Both the position numbers and the translations under genes were made by a program. The notes beneath the pieces are model-generated. The model saw only the letters and a program-made list of their open reading frames with translations. It searched no databases and was not told the DNA's origin. Source: Deltaproteobacteria bacterium (GTDB lineage Bacteria > Myxococcota > UBA727 > VGSZ01). Taken from it: 64,000 nt of DNA. Positions 1 to 8,107 of the stretch are shown here, piece after piece; position 1 is the stretch's first letter; each line of letters starts with the position of its first letter. The stretch is taken from assembly GCA_016177705.1 (NCBI GenBank), contig JACOUT010000008.1:124001-188000 (forward strand), given 5' to 3'.

Positions 1-1
1 G

Positions 2-1129
2 GTCGACCTGATCGAGGAGCTGCTGCGCCTGCTCGGTACCGACAGCGTGCCGGCCACGCTGCCGGCGCGGGCGTCGGAAGCGGAGGGCCTACACGATCCG
101 CGGCGACACCGCGTGGTGCAGGCGGTGCGCAGCGCCCTCGAAGCGGCCGGCTTCGACGAGGCGGTCAACCTGGCGTTCCTGTCGCCGAGCGCGCTCGACC
201 CCTTCGACGGCGGTGACGCGGCCGGCCGCATCGCCATCAAGAACCCCTTGGGCGAGGAGATGAGCGTGCTGCGCAAGACGCTCCTGCCGGGCCTGTTGAT
301 GAACGCCGCCACCAACCATCGACGTCAGGAGCTCGACGTGCGGCTCTTCGAGGTCGCCAACGTCTTTCTCGGCAGGAACCCGTCGGGCAAGGCGCCCGTG
401 CGCGAGAAGGAGGGCGCTGCAGGCGGCGACGCCTGGGCGCGCGAGGTGCCGCGCATCGCCGGCATCGCCACCGGCGAGGGCGGCGGCCTCGGCTTCGACG
501 TGGCGCGCAAGCCGGTCGACTTCTACGACGCGCGCGGCGCCGTCGAGCAGATCCTCGAGGGCATCGGCGTGCCGTGCGCCGGGGCCGCTTCGCCGGTCTC
601 TTTCACCGCCGCCGATCACCGCTATCCCTTCCTGCATCCCCGCGCACGCGCCGAGGTGTGGGTGGCGCGCAAGGGCCCAGAGGGCGTGCCGTCGAGGAGC
701 TTCGTCGGCGTGGTGGGCGAGCTGCACCCCGATCTGGTGGCCGCCTACCAGCTCAAGAGCCGGGCGGTCGGCTTCGAGCTCGACGTCGAGACGCTGGCGC
801 GTGTTGCCGGTGAGCGTCCGCGCGTCAAGGCGCTGCCACGCTTCCCCGCGGTGCGGCGCGACTTCGCGCTGGTGCTCGACGACAAGGTGACGGCGGCCGA
901 CCTGTGCGCTCGCCTGAACGACAACGGCGCCGTGCGCGGCCTGCTCGAGAGCCTCGAGGTCTTCGACGTCTACCGGGGGCCGGGCATCCCTGCCGGCAAG
1001 CGGTCGCTGGCGCTCGCGCTCACGCTGCGCGCGCCCGATCGCACGCTCACCGACGACGAGGTGACGCGCGCGACCGGCGTGTTGCTCGAGGACGCGCGCG
1101 CTCACTTCGGCGCCGAGGTGCGCTCGTGA
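2..1129 (+). CDS. pheT: Phenylalanine--tRNA ligase beta subunit, C-terminal part
   Basis: The frame is open from the left edge, so only the last 375 or so residues of a roughly 800-residue protein are here. PheT pairs with PheS to charge tRNA-Phe in the cytoplasm. The first residues (DLIEELLRLLGTDSVP) match the end of the B5 domain, which normally reads DLVEEVARIYGYDNIP. The core domain follows, with the family motif NPLGEEMSVLRKTLLPGLL near residue 80. The last 95 residues are the FDX-ACB anticodon-binding domain (PRFPAVRRDFAL onward). An internal GTG at 47 is in frame but is not the true start. The order pheT, small ORF, ihfA, merR resembles the pheST-ihfA arrangement known from many proteobacteria. 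Confidence 0.95.
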   Translation, partial: VDLIEELLRLLGTDSVPATLPARASEAEGLHDPRRHRVVQAVRSALEAAGFDEAVNLAFLSPSALDPFDGGDAAGRIAIKNPLGEEMSVLRKTLLPGLLMNAATNHRRQELDVRLFEVANVFLGRNPSGKAPVREKEGAAGGDAWAREVPRIAGIATGEGGGLGFDVARKPVDFYDARGAVEQILEGIGVPCAGAASPVSFTAADHRYPFLHPRARAEVWVARKGPEGVPSRSFVGVVGELHPDLVAAYQLKSRAVGFELDVETLARVAGERPRVKALPRFPAVRRDFALVLDDKVTAADLCARLNDNGAVRGLLESLEVFDVYRGPGIPAGKRSLALALTLRAPDRTLTDDEVTRATGVLLEDARAHFGAEVRS

Positions 1130-1145
1130 CCGCGGACCCGCGGCC

Positions 1146-1406
1146 GTGACGCCGCACGGTCGGGCCCGGCTCCGGCTGGCGCTCGTGCTGGCGCTCTTTG
1201 TCGGGTGTGGCGCCGGCGTGGGCTGGTGGGCGACCCGACCCGCGGAGGTGCGCGGACGGGAGCTGACGCGCCAGGAGAGCGTGGGCGAACGCTTCGACGA
1301 GGCGTTCGAGCGCAAGAGCGCCGCACCCCCACCACGGACTCTCGACGCGGGGCCGGGGTTGATGGATGATGCCGGCAGTACGAAGCACCCTTGGCAGGAA
1401 CCGTGA
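1146..1406 (+). CDS. Small membrane-anchored protein of unknown function
   Basis: This 86-residue ORF starts at a GTG 16 bases after pheT. The N-terminus has arginines and then one hydrophobic helix (about residues 10-29, LRLALVLALFVGCGAGVGWW), so it is a likely single-span membrane protein or uncleaved signal anchor. The rest is charged and polar with no known domain. Its stop codon overlaps the ATG of ihfA in TGATG, which supports real translation and coupling. I do not recognise the family. It could also be a non-coding gap that is open by chance in high-GC DNA. Confidence 0.5.
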   Translation: MTPHGRARLRLALVLALFVGCGAGVGWWATRPAEVRGRELTRQESVGERFDEAFERKSAAPPPRTLDAGPGLMDDAGSTKHPWQEP

Positions 1407-1786
1407 TGGCGAACACCGCAACCACCAACGTGCCCGCGCCCGGCGACGCCCGCCCCGACGGGGAGGCCAAGACCATCACCAAGGCGGACCTGATCGAGGC
1501 CGTCTACGAGAAGGTCGGCTTCTCCAAGAAGGAGTCGAGCGAGATCGTCGAGCGCATCCTCGAGACCATGAAGGCCACGCTCAGCCGCGGCGAGAAGCTC
1601 AAGGTCTCGGGCTTCGGCAAGTTCGAGGTGCGCCACAAGAACACGCGCCGTGGTCGGAACCCGCAGACGAACATGGAGCTGCAGATCCCGGCGCACCGCG
1701 TGGTGGCGTTCAAGCCGAGCCAGGTCTTGAAGGCGGCCATCGCGGGCGAGTCCTTGGCTGGTGTCTCCGACGACGACCTCGACTAG
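1406..1786 (+). CDS. ihfA: Integration host factor alpha / HU-family DNA-bending protein
   Basis: The 126-residue product is an HU/IHF-type DNA-bending protein. It has a divergent, flexible N-terminus of about 24 residues, then TKADLIEAVYEKVGFSKKES, the core GFGKFEVRHKNTRRGRNPQT, and the minor-groove arm ending in VVAFKPSQVLK. RGRNPQT and FKPS are hallmark segments. Such proteins form dimers that bend DNA in recombination, replication and sigma54-dependent transcription. The ATG at 1406 was chosen over the in-frame TTG at 1391 because GCAGGAA lies just upstream and the ATG overlaps the preceding stop. The position after pheT favours IhfA over HU. An acidic tail (SDDDLD) closes the protein. 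Confidence 0.92.
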   Translation: MANTATTNVPAPGDARPDGEAKTITKADLIEAVYEKVGFSKKESSEIVERILETMKATLSRGEKLKVSGFGKFEVRHKNTRRGRNPQTNMELQIPAHRVVAFKPSQVLKAAIAGESLAGVSDDDLD

Positions 1787-1794
1787 GGGGATCC

Positions 1795-2535
1795 ATGCCC
1801 GCCGAGGATGGCGCCCCCCGGCGCCCAACGCTCCCCGAGAAGAAGTACTTCAAGATCGGCGAGGTCGCCGATCTGGTGGGCGTCGAGCCGCACGTGCTTC
1901 GCTACTGGGAGACGCAGTTCCCGCAGGTGCGGCCGCACAAGGCGCGCAGCGGGCACCGCCTCTATCGCCGGCGTGAGGTCGAGACGCTGCTCGCCATCCG
2001 CGAGCTGCTGCACGTGCAGCGCTTCACCATCGCTGGCGCGCGCCAGGCGCTACGCCAATCGGGCGGCGCTGCTTCGCTGTTGCCGCGCTTCTTCGACGTG
2101 CCCAACGAGGCGTCGGCGGACACGACACCGCCGCAGTACGCCGACCTCGACGGTGACGGCATCGACGTCACCGATCCGGACGGCGCGCCCGCAGGCCAGC
2201 ACCACGCCCTCGCCGGGGACGGCGACGGCGAGGGCAGCGTCGACGGAGGTGCGATGGCCGCCGTCGAGGTGCTCGGCCTCGAGCCCGAGGCGCTGCGCGC
2301 CGCGCTGTCGCGCGAACAGGCCGAGCGCGGCGCCCGCCGTGGCGTCGCGGAGATCGACGTGCTCGCCGAGGAAGGCCGCGAGGCAACACCGGCGCCACCA
2401 GCGATGGCCGCGCGCGGAGCGCTGTCGCTCGCTCCCGCACGGCGCGCCCTCGTCGAGGGCGCGCTGGCGGACGCGCGCAAGATCCTGGCGCTGCTCGACC
2501 GAGAGGATCAGCGCGAGCGGCGCGCCCTGATCTGA
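1795..2535 (+). CDS. MerR-family transcriptional regulator
   Basis: The product has 246 residues. Residues 17-85 form a MerR winged helix-turn-helix: KYFKIGEVADLVGVEPHVLR, then a YWE segment, then GHRLYRRREVETLLAIRELL. After that come a low-complexity acidic linker (Asp/Gly-rich, about residues 110-145) and a C-terminal part that may be helical. The effector-binding domains and metal-binding cysteines of classical MerR sensors are absent. A MerR gene directly after ihfA is a recurrent arrangement in delta-type proteobacteria. The ATG lies 8 bases past the ihfA stop with a GGGGG stretch in between, so the two are likely cotranscribed. The target is unknown. Confidence 0.88.
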   Translation: MPAEDGAPRRPTLPEKKYFKIGEVADLVGVEPHVLRYWETQFPQVRPHKARSGHRLYRRREVETLLAIRELLHVQRFTIAGARQALRQSGGAASLLPRFFDVPNEASADTTPPQYADLDGDGIDVTDPDGAPAGQHHALAGDGDGEGSVDGGAMAAVEVLGLEPEALRAALSREQAERGARRGVAEIDVLAEEGREATPAPPAMAARGALSLAPARRALVEGALADARKILALLDREDQRERRALI

Positions 2536-2590
2536 CGCCTGCCCGTCGCCCGACGAGCTCGTACGTCCCATCGTCCTCCCCGGCTCTCCC

Positions 2591-3508
2591 TTGGCGCTCT
2601 TCGACACGCTCCCGACGGCGGTACGGCTCATGGAGGTGGGCCCGCGCGACGGCCTGCAAAACGAGGCCACCGTGGTCGAGACCACCGCCAAGCTCGCCTT
2701 CATCGAAGGCCTGGCCGACGCCGGTCTGTCGCGCATCGAGATCACCGCCTTCGTCAACCCGCGCTGGATCCCGCCGCTCGCCGATCAGGCCGAGGTGGCG
2801 CGCGGCGTGCGGCGCCGCCGGGGAGTGCGCTACGCGGCGCTGGTGCCGAACGTCAAAGGCTACGAGGCCGCGGCGGCGTCCGGCGTCGACGAGGTCGCCA
2901 TCTTCCTGGCCGTCACCGACGGGCACAACCAGAAGAACATCAACTGCACCACCGCCGAGGCGCTGCTGCGCTACCAGGAGGTGGCGGCGCGCGCGGTCGG
3001 CGACGGGCGGCCCTTTCGCGCCTACGTCTCCTGCGCCTTCGGCTGTCCCTACGAGGGCGCGGTCGCGCCGGCGCGCGTCGTCGAGCTGGCCGCCAAGCTG
3101 ATCGCGCTCGGCGCGTACGAGATCTCCGTCGGCGACACCATCGGCGTCGGCAACCCACGCCAGACCGCGCTGCTGGTGCGCGCACTCAAGCAGGCGGTGC
3201 CGCTCGACCGGCTCGCGCTCCACCTGCACGACACGCGCGGCACCGCGCTCGCCAACATCGCCGCCGCGCTCGACGAGGGGGTGGCGTCGTTCGACTCCTC
3301 GGCGGGGGGCCTCGGCGGCTGCCCGTACGCGCCGGGCGCCGCGGGCAACGTCGCCACCGAGGACCTGGTGTACATGCTCGAGGGCATGGGCATCGCCACC
3401 GGCGTCGACCTCGAGAAGCTGGCGCGCGCCTCGCTGGCCCTCGAGGCTGCGCTCGGCCGGCCGTTGCCCTCCAAGGTGCTGGCTGCCATGCGGGGGGCGT
3501 GCACGTGA
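2591..3508 (+). CDS. Hydroxymethylglutaryl-CoA lyase
   Basis: The 305-residue enzyme cleaves HMG-CoA to acetyl-CoA and acetoacetate, the last step of leucine breakdown and a source of ketone bodies. It is a DRE-TIM barrel metalloenzyme. The sequence shows EVGPRDGLQNE with the catalytic Arg19-Asp20, the metal-ligand segment LALHLHDTRG, and the signature loop GLGGCPYAPGAAGN with the active-site Cys near residue 244. The start is a TTG, chosen because family members begin shortly before VRL-EVGPRDG; the next in-frame ATG (2630) would cut into that strand. No other leucine-degradation gene is next to it. The downstream lipoprotein gene overlaps its stop. Confidence 0.93.
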   Translation: MALFDTLPTAVRLMEVGPRDGLQNEATVVETTAKLAFIEGLADAGLSRIEITAFVNPRWIPPLADQAEVARGVRRRRGVRYAALVPNVKGYEAAAASGVDEVAIFLAVTDGHNQKNINCTTAEALLRYQEVAARAVGDGRPFRAYVSCAFGCPYEGAVAPARVVELAAKLIALGAYEISVGDTIGVGNPRQTALLVRALKQAVPLDRLALHLHDTRGTALANIAAALDEGVASFDSSAGGLGGCPYAPGAAGNVATEDLVYMLEGMGIATGVDLEKLARASLALEAALGRPLPSKVLAAMRGACT

Positions 3509-4443
3509 CGCGCGCGCTCCTCACCGTCGTGCTGCTGGCGCTGACGCTCTCCACCCTGCTGGCGACGGGCGGCTGCGAGGGCTGCGTGTCGCGCGAGGCG
3601 CTGCCGGTGCGCAAGGTGCTGATCGACGTCGATCCGCCGGCCGCGGCCGCGGGCGTCGACCGTGAGGTGGTGCGCGGCGTCGTCGACCAGGTGCTCTCTC
3701 GCGCGCGCGGTTTCCGGCTGGTGGAGGCGGAGCGCGGCGAGGCGGCGCTGTTGCGCGTGCGCGTGGAGGCCTACCAGGCGGAGGCACCGAGCGCGACCGA
3801 GGCGCGCGCGCGCGGCACCGTCACGCTCACCGTCGAGGTCACCGACGTGCCCTCGGAGTCGGGCGCGGGCTATCGCGGCCACTCGGTGGCGAGCGCCGCC
3901 GGGCAGATCGAGCCGCGCGTGCTGGTCGAGCAGGCGCTACGCGACGCGCTCGCGCAGGTGCAGATGACGCGCACCGCGGCCGACCTCGACAGCGCGCAGC
4001 TGATCGGTTGGCTCGACGACCCGGCCGCGTCGGCCGAGCAACGCCACCGCGCCGTGCGCATCCTCGGCTCGCGCCGCGAGCGCGCCGCCACCGAGGCGCT
4101 GGCGCGCGCGCTGCTCGACAAGGACGACGTCGAGCTGGCGCAGCTCTCCCTCGTCGCCATCACCAACATCGGCGACGGCGGCGCGCTCGACGCCGTCATC
4201 GAGTTCTCCGAGCGCCAACCCGCGCCGGTGCGCAAGCAGTGCATCGAGGCGGTGCGTGCCATGGGGACGCCGCGCGGCAAGGGGTGGTTGTTCGTGCTCG
4301 CCTCGGGCCACCCCGACGACGAGGTGCAGGCGCAGGCTGCGGCGGCGTTGGCCTCGCTCGAGCTGCGGGAGCCCAAGGGGCCGGCTGTGGCCGACAACGC
4401 GGCGGGCGCGCCTGACGCCGACAAGAAGGTCGCGGCGCCCTGA
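3505..4443 (+). CDS. Lipoprotein with C-terminal HEAT-like repeats
   Basis: The product has 312 residues. It begins with a signal peptide rich in Leu/Thr ending in a lipobox-like LLATGGC, followed by CEGC. A domain of about 130 residues (VLIDVDPP onward) alternates strand and helix and resembles lipoproteins that sense or assemble in the envelope, but I cannot name it. From about residue 165 there are helical pairs (AVRILGSRRERAATEALARA; LAQLSLVAITNIGD; VRKQCIEAVRAMG) typical of HEAT or PBS-lyase repeats, which mediate protein contacts. GTG at 3505 is preferred over GTG at 3499: it overlaps the lyase stop as GTGA and sits 7 bases after a run of six G. Confidence 0.75.
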   Translation: MTRALLTVVLLALTLSTLLATGGCEGCVSREALPVRKVLIDVDPPAAAAGVDREVVRGVVDQVLSRARGFRLVEAERGEAALLRVRVEAYQAEAPSATEARARGTVTLTVEVTDVPSESGAGYRGHSVASAAGQIEPRVLVEQALRDALAQVQMTRTAADLDSAQLIGWLDDPAASAEQRHRAVRILGSRRERAATEALARALLDKDDVELAQLSLVAITNIGDGGALDAVIEFSERQPAPVRKQCIEAVRAMGTPRGKGWLFVLASGHPDDEVQAQAAAALASLELREPKGPAVADNAAGAPDADKKVAAP

Positions 4444-4485
4444 TCCGTCGGCCCGACGGCCCCGGGCGCGGTGTGTCGACGGTCG

Positions 4486-4494
4486 TGCTATGGC
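4486..4494 (+). promoter_or_regulatory. Extended -10-like promoter box, probably leaderless
   Basis: TGCTATGGC fits an extended -10 element (TGn plus a TATnnn hexamer). Seven bases separate the hexamer from ATG 4502, so transcription would start at or next to the start codon. No Shine-Dalgarno sequence is present. The same box recurs in this window before tmk, der, the phosphoesterase, mnmA and the cytochrome gene. Confidence 0.5.
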
Positions 4495-4501
4495 GACGGC
4501 C

Positions 4502-5113
4502 ATGCGTTGCACCCACGTCGCTGCACTCCTTTCGGCCGCGCTCACCTCCACGCTGCTCGTCGCCACAGGCTGCGCCACCACCACTGCCGGCCCCACCGCT
4601 GGCCCGGTGCGCGCCCGCGACCTGGTGCCGCTCGCCATCGGCAATTCCTGGGAGTACCGCATCTCGGCTGACGGCCCCGCCGCCACCTCGTCCGTCAAGA
4701 TCATCGACAAGAACGCCGAGGGCTACTTCATCGACGACCGCGGTAACAAGCTCGCGCCGAGGAGCGACGGCTTGTTCGACGGCGACCGGTTCCTCGTGCA
4801 GGAGCCGCTCGAGGAGGGCCATAGCTGGGTCGCGGTGCCGAAGGACCAGCCCAACATCGTCGAGAAGTACCGCATCGCCTCGGTGTCGACGTCGACCAGC
4901 GTGCCGGCCGGCACCTTCGAGGGCTGCGTCGAGGTGGAAGCCGAGCAGACCGTGCAGCAAGGCGTGATGAAGATGACCTGGACCTTCGCGCCGGGCGTCG
5001 GCCTCATCAAGATCTCGCAGCGGGTGACGCCGACCGGCGCCGAGGAGCGCACCACCATGACCATGGAGCTGGTCAAGTACCAGGTGCAGCCGCCCAGCCC
5101 GCCGGCAAGCTGA
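4502..5113 (+). CDS. Lipoprotein of unknown function
   Basis: The product has 203 residues. The N-terminus (MRCTHVAALLSAALTSTLL) is followed by a lipobox VATGC, so it should be a lipidated envelope protein. The mature part starts with a Thr/Pro-rich stretch, then DLVPLAIGNSWEYRIS, which resembles the start of beta-rich periplasmic domains in predicted lipoproteins of Myxococcota. It ends in a Pro/Ser tail. No catalytic motif is visible. ATG 4490, four codons upstream, is also possible, but it lies inside the putative -10 box, so 4502 is preferred. It probably has its own promoter. Confidence 0.78.
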   Translation: MRCTHVAALLSAALTSTLLVATGCATTTAGPTAGPVRARDLVPLAIGNSWEYRISADGPAATSSVKIIDKNAEGYFIDDRGNKLAPRSDGLFDGDRFLVQEPLEEGHSWVAVPKDQPNIVEKYRIASVSTSTSVPAGTFEGCVEVEAEQTVQQGVMKMTWTFAPGVGLIKISQRVTPTGAEERTTMTMELVKYQVQPPSPPAS

Positions 5114-5131
5114 AGGACAGCCCACGTCGTC

Positions 5132-6553
5132 ATGAGCCAGGCGCACGAGATCGCCGCCTTCGGCCTCGAGCTGGTGCAGGCCTACCGGCGGACCAGCGCG
5201 AGCCGCGAGCTGCTGCGCGAGGTGCAAGCGCGCCGGCTGCGCGCGGTGCTCGACGCGGCGTCACGCACGCGCTTCTACGGCGGCAAGCCGCTGCGTCACC
5301 TGCGGGACGTCGAGCCGGTGCGCAAGGCCCAGTACCAAGCACGCCTCGACGACACGTTCACCGACAAGCAGCTCTCCAAGGCCGCCTTGCTCGCGTTCGT
5401 CCACGGCGGCGGGGCGCCGGGCGCGCTGCTGTTCGATCGCTACCTGGTCGCGACTACCTCCGGCACCACCGGTCATGTCGGCGTCTTCGTCGACGACGTG
5501 GCCGGGTGGTCGCGCCAGCGCGCCGTGGTGTTCGCGCGCATGTTCCAGGGCATGTTGACCGCCGAGGGCTTCGCCATGCTGGCGCGCCGCCGTTACCGGC
5601 TCGCCTTCGTCATCGCCAGCGGCGGACATTGGCTGACCTCCATCCTCGCGGGCCGCATGCCGACGCTCGGCCGCGCCTTCGCCGACTCGCGCATCGTGCC
5701 GGTGGACGCGCCGCTGCCGACGGTGGTGCGCGAGCTGAACGCGTTTCAGCCGCTGCTGTTGCACTCCTACCCGACCTTCCTCGAGGTGCTGTGCGCGGAG
5801 GCGAGGAAGGGCGCGCTGCGCATCGATCCCGAGATCGTGAGCGCCGGCAGCGAGCCGCTCTCGCTCGCCTGCCGCGAGGCCGTGCGCGCGACCTTCCCGA
5901 AGGCGCGCCTCGTCGAGACCTACGCCGCCACCGAGTGCCTGGCCATGGCGACGTCGTGCCCGCACGGCGCCGTGCACGTCAACGAGGACGCCTGCATGCT
6001 CGAGCCCGTCGACGATCGCCTGGAGCCCGTGGCGCCGGGGGTCGAGGCGTCGCGCGTGTTGGTGACCAACCTGTCGAACGTGGTGCAGCCGCTGGTGCGC
6101 TACGAGCTGACCGACAGCGTCAGCGTCGACGATGCGCCGTGCCCGTGCGGCTCGGCGATGGCGCGCATCAAGGTGCGCGGGCGCACCGACGACACCTTCT
6201 TCCTGGTCGACGGGCAGGGGCGGGCGCAGGCGCACCCACCCATCCCGATCGAGGTGGCCTTCCTCGGCGTGCCCGGCCTGCTGCAGTACCAGTTGGTGCA
6301 CGAGGCGCAGAACCGCCTGCGGCTGTCGTTCGTCGCCGACGAGGGCGCGCCTCCCGGCGACGTCGCTGCCGGCCTCGACGCTCGGCTGACTCGCTACCTG
6401 AAGGACCATGGCCTGCTCGAGCACGTCGGCTACCTGGTGGAGCAGATCGACGCGGTCGAGCGCCACGCCAAGAGCAAGAAGCTGCGCCAGATCGAGAGCA
6501 GGGTGGCGCGCCCACCGGGCGAGGTGGTCGCCGCCATCGAGGCGAGGCGCTGA
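5132..6553 (+). CDS. PaaK/CapK-like adenylate-forming enzyme
   Basis: The product has 473 residues. It has the marks of the ANL superfamily in the phenylacetate-CoA ligase/CapK branch: the nucleotide-binding loop ATTSGTTGHVG near residue 110, the aromatic-acid-type motif ETYAATECLAMA near 265, PLVRYELTDSV, and the RGRTDDTF hinge with a short C-terminal lid. A CPCGS motif before the hinge may bind metal, as in other PaaK-like proteins. Such enzymes activate a carboxylic acid as an acyl-AMP, then often transfer it to CoA. The substrate cannot be read from the sequence, and no phenylacetate genes are near. It starts 18 bases after the lipoprotein. Confidence 0.82.
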   Translation: MSQAHEIAAFGLELVQAYRRTSASRELLREVQARRLRAVLDAASRTRFYGGKPLRHLRDVEPVRKAQYQARLDDTFTDKQLSKAALLAFVHGGGAPGALLFDRYLVATTSGTTGHVGVFVDDVAGWSRQRAVVFARMFQGMLTAEGFAMLARRRYRLAFVIASGGHWLTSILAGRMPTLGRAFADSRIVPVDAPLPTVVRELNAFQPLLLHSYPTFLEVLCAEARKGALRIDPEIVSAGSEPLSLACREAVRATFPKARLVETYAATECLAMATSCPHGAVHVNEDACMLEPVDDRLEPVAPGVEASRVLVTNLSNVVQPLVRYELTDSVSVDDAPCPCGSAMARIKVRGRTDDTFFLVDGQGRAQAHPPIPIEVAFLGVPGLLQYQLVHEAQNRLRLSFVADEGAPPGDVAAGLDARLTRYLKDHGLLEHVGYLVEQIDAVERHAKSKKLRQIESRVARPPGEVVAAIEARR

Positions 6554-6571
6554 TCTCACGCCGGAAAAAAG

Positions 6572-6580
6572 TGCTATGCC
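6572..6580 (+). promoter_or_regulatory. Extended -10-like box before tmk, probably leaderless
   Basis: TGCTATGCC ends six bases before ATG 6587, and there is no Shine-Dalgarno sequence between the box and the start codon. An A-run (AAAAAA) lies immediately upstream of the box. The geometry matches the der, phosphoesterase and cytochrome promoters in this window. Confidence 0.5.
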
Positions 6581-6586
6581 GCCCCT

Positions 6587-7222
6587 ATGCGCGGCCGCTT
6601 GATCGTCCTCGAGGGAGCAGACGGCACCGGGACCACCACCCAGGCGCGCACGCTCGCCGACCACCTGACGTCGCAGGGGCGCACGGTGCACGTCACTGCC
6701 GAGCCCTCGCGCGGCCCCGTCGGCGTGCTCATCCGCGAGCTGCTCGGTGGCGATCGCCCGCGCGAGCACATCCACCGCGAGCTGGCGCTGCTGTTCGCGG
6801 CCGACCGGCTCGACCACGTGGCGCGCGAGATCGAGCCCGAGCTGGCCCGCGGCGTCGACGTCGTCACCGACCGCTATCTGCTCTCGAGCCTGGTCTACCA
6901 AGGCCTCGACAGCCCGCTCGACTGGGTGGCGACGCTCAACCGCCACGCGCCGCCTGCCGACGTCACGCTGCTCTTGACCCTGCCGGTCGAGCTGGCGATG
7001 GCGCGTGTGGCGGGGCGCGCCGGCCACCGCGAGGTGTTCGAGACGCGCGAGGTCCAGCAGCGCGTGCACCGGCGCTACCTCGAGCTGGCGCCGCGGGTCG
7101 ACGCCGTGGTGGTCGACGGCCAGGGCGAGATCGCCGAGGTGGCCGCGCGCCTGATCGCGGCGCTCACGGCAGCGCTCACGGCAGCGCTCGACGTGCCGCT
7201 CGAGCGCGCGCACGGGGGCTGA
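6587..7222 (+). CDS. tmk: Thymidylate kinase
   Basis: The 211-residue enzyme phosphorylates dTMP to dTDP with ATP in DNA precursor synthesis. The architecture is typical: LIVLEGADGTGTTTQ at the N-terminus, the DRY motif in VVTDRYLLSSLVYQ near residue 95, and a lid region around GRAGHREVFE. The P-loop is odd: it reads GADGTGTTT where most homologues have GxDGxGKST, so the usual Lys16 is Thr. Near the C-terminus a 12-base unit (GCGCTCACGGCA) is repeated twice in tandem, giving LTAALTAAL. The stop is directly followed by the folP ATG, so the two genes are coupled. Confidence 0.9.
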   Translation: MRGRLIVLEGADGTGTTTQARTLADHLTSQGRTVHVTAEPSRGPVGVLIRELLGGDRPREHIHRELALLFAADRLDHVAREIEPELARGVDVVTDRYLLSSLVYQGLDSPLDWVATLNRHAPPADVTLLLTLPVELAMARVAGRAGHREVFETREVQQRVHRRYLELAPRVDAVVVDGQGEIAEVAARLIAALTAALTAALDVPLERAHGG

Positions 7223-8068
7223 ATGCCGGCCACGCTGCGCTGCGGCGACCGCACCTATGCGCTCGGCGCCCGCACGCTCGTCATGGGCATCGTCAACGTC
7301 ACGCCCGACTCGTTCTCGGACGGCGGCCGCTTCCTCGCCGGCGACGCCGCCGTGGCGCATGCGCTGCGCCTGCTCGGCGACGGCGCCGATGTCCTCGACC
7401 TCGGCGGCGAGAGCACACGCCCGGGCGCCCTCGAGGTGGCGCCCGCCGAGGAGCTGGCGCGCGTGCTCCCCGTCGTCGAGCGGCTGGTGGCGCGCGGCGT
7501 CCGCCGCCTGTCCATCGACACGCGGCGCGCGTCGGTGGCCGAGGCATGTCTGGCGGCCGGCGCCTCCTGGGTGAACGACGTGAGCGCACTCCACGACGAC
7601 CCCGAGATGGCGCGCGTCGCGTCGCGCGCCGACGCGGTGGTGTTGATGCACCGCCGGGAGATGCAGGCGGGCGAGCCCGGTGACGACGTGCGCTACCGGG
7701 ACGTGCTCGGCGAGGTGCACGGCTTCCTGGCCGAGCGCGTGGCCGCCGCGGTGGCTGCCGGCATCGCCAAGGAGCGCATCCTGGTCGACCCCGGCCTCGG
7801 CTTCGGCAAGTCGGTCGAGGACAACCTGCGCTTGCTCAACAACGCGGCGCGGCTGCGCGGCATCGCGCCGGTGCTGCTCGGCCCCTCCAGGAAGCGCTTC
7901 CTCGGCGCCCTCACCGGCGTCGAGCAGGCCGACGAGCGGGACGCCGCCACCCACGCCGCGGTCGCGCTGGCGGCCCAGGCCGGCGCCGACGTCGTCAGGG
8001 TGCACGACGTCAAAGGCGCGGTCGCGGTGCTCAAGGTGCTCGAGGCCGCGCGGCGCGTCGGATCCTGA
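7223..8068 (+). CDS. folP: Dihydropteroate synthase
   Basis: The 281-residue enzyme condenses p-aminobenzoate with dihydropterin pyrophosphate in folate synthesis and is the sulfonamide target. It is a TIM barrel with all the family signatures: MGIVNVTPDSFSDGGRF near residue 21, DLGGESTRPGA near 57, a conserved Asn-Asp in SWVNDVSAL, and GPSRKRFLG near 218. The C-terminal VRVHDV segment is also present. Length and motif order are standard. The ATG immediately follows the tmk stop, so it relies on the tmk promoter and on translational coupling. Confidence 0.95.
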   Translation: MPATLRCGDRTYALGARTLVMGIVNVTPDSFSDGGRFLAGDAAVAHALRLLGDGADVLDLGGESTRPGALEVAPAEELARVLPVVERLVARGVRRLSIDTRRASVAEACLAAGASWVNDVSALHDDPEMARVASRADAVVLMHRREMQAGEPGDDVRYRDVLGEVHGFLAERVAAAVAAGIAKERILVDPGLGFGKSVEDNLRLLNNAARLRGIAPVLLGPSRKRFLGALTGVEQADERDAATHAAVALAAQAGADVVRVHDVKGAVAVLKVLEAARRVGS

Positions 8069-8088
8069 TTCTGCACCTTCGGTTTTGC

Positions 8089-8097
8089 TGCTAACCC
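8089..8097 (+). promoter_or_regulatory. Possible extended -10 box
   Basis: TGCTAACCC lies in the short gap after folP and ends ten bases before ATG 8108. It fits the TGn-TAnnnn pattern seen before other genes here. There is no Shine-Dalgarno match before the ATG. Confidence 0.35.
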
Positions 8098-8107
8098 ACT
8101 GATAGCT

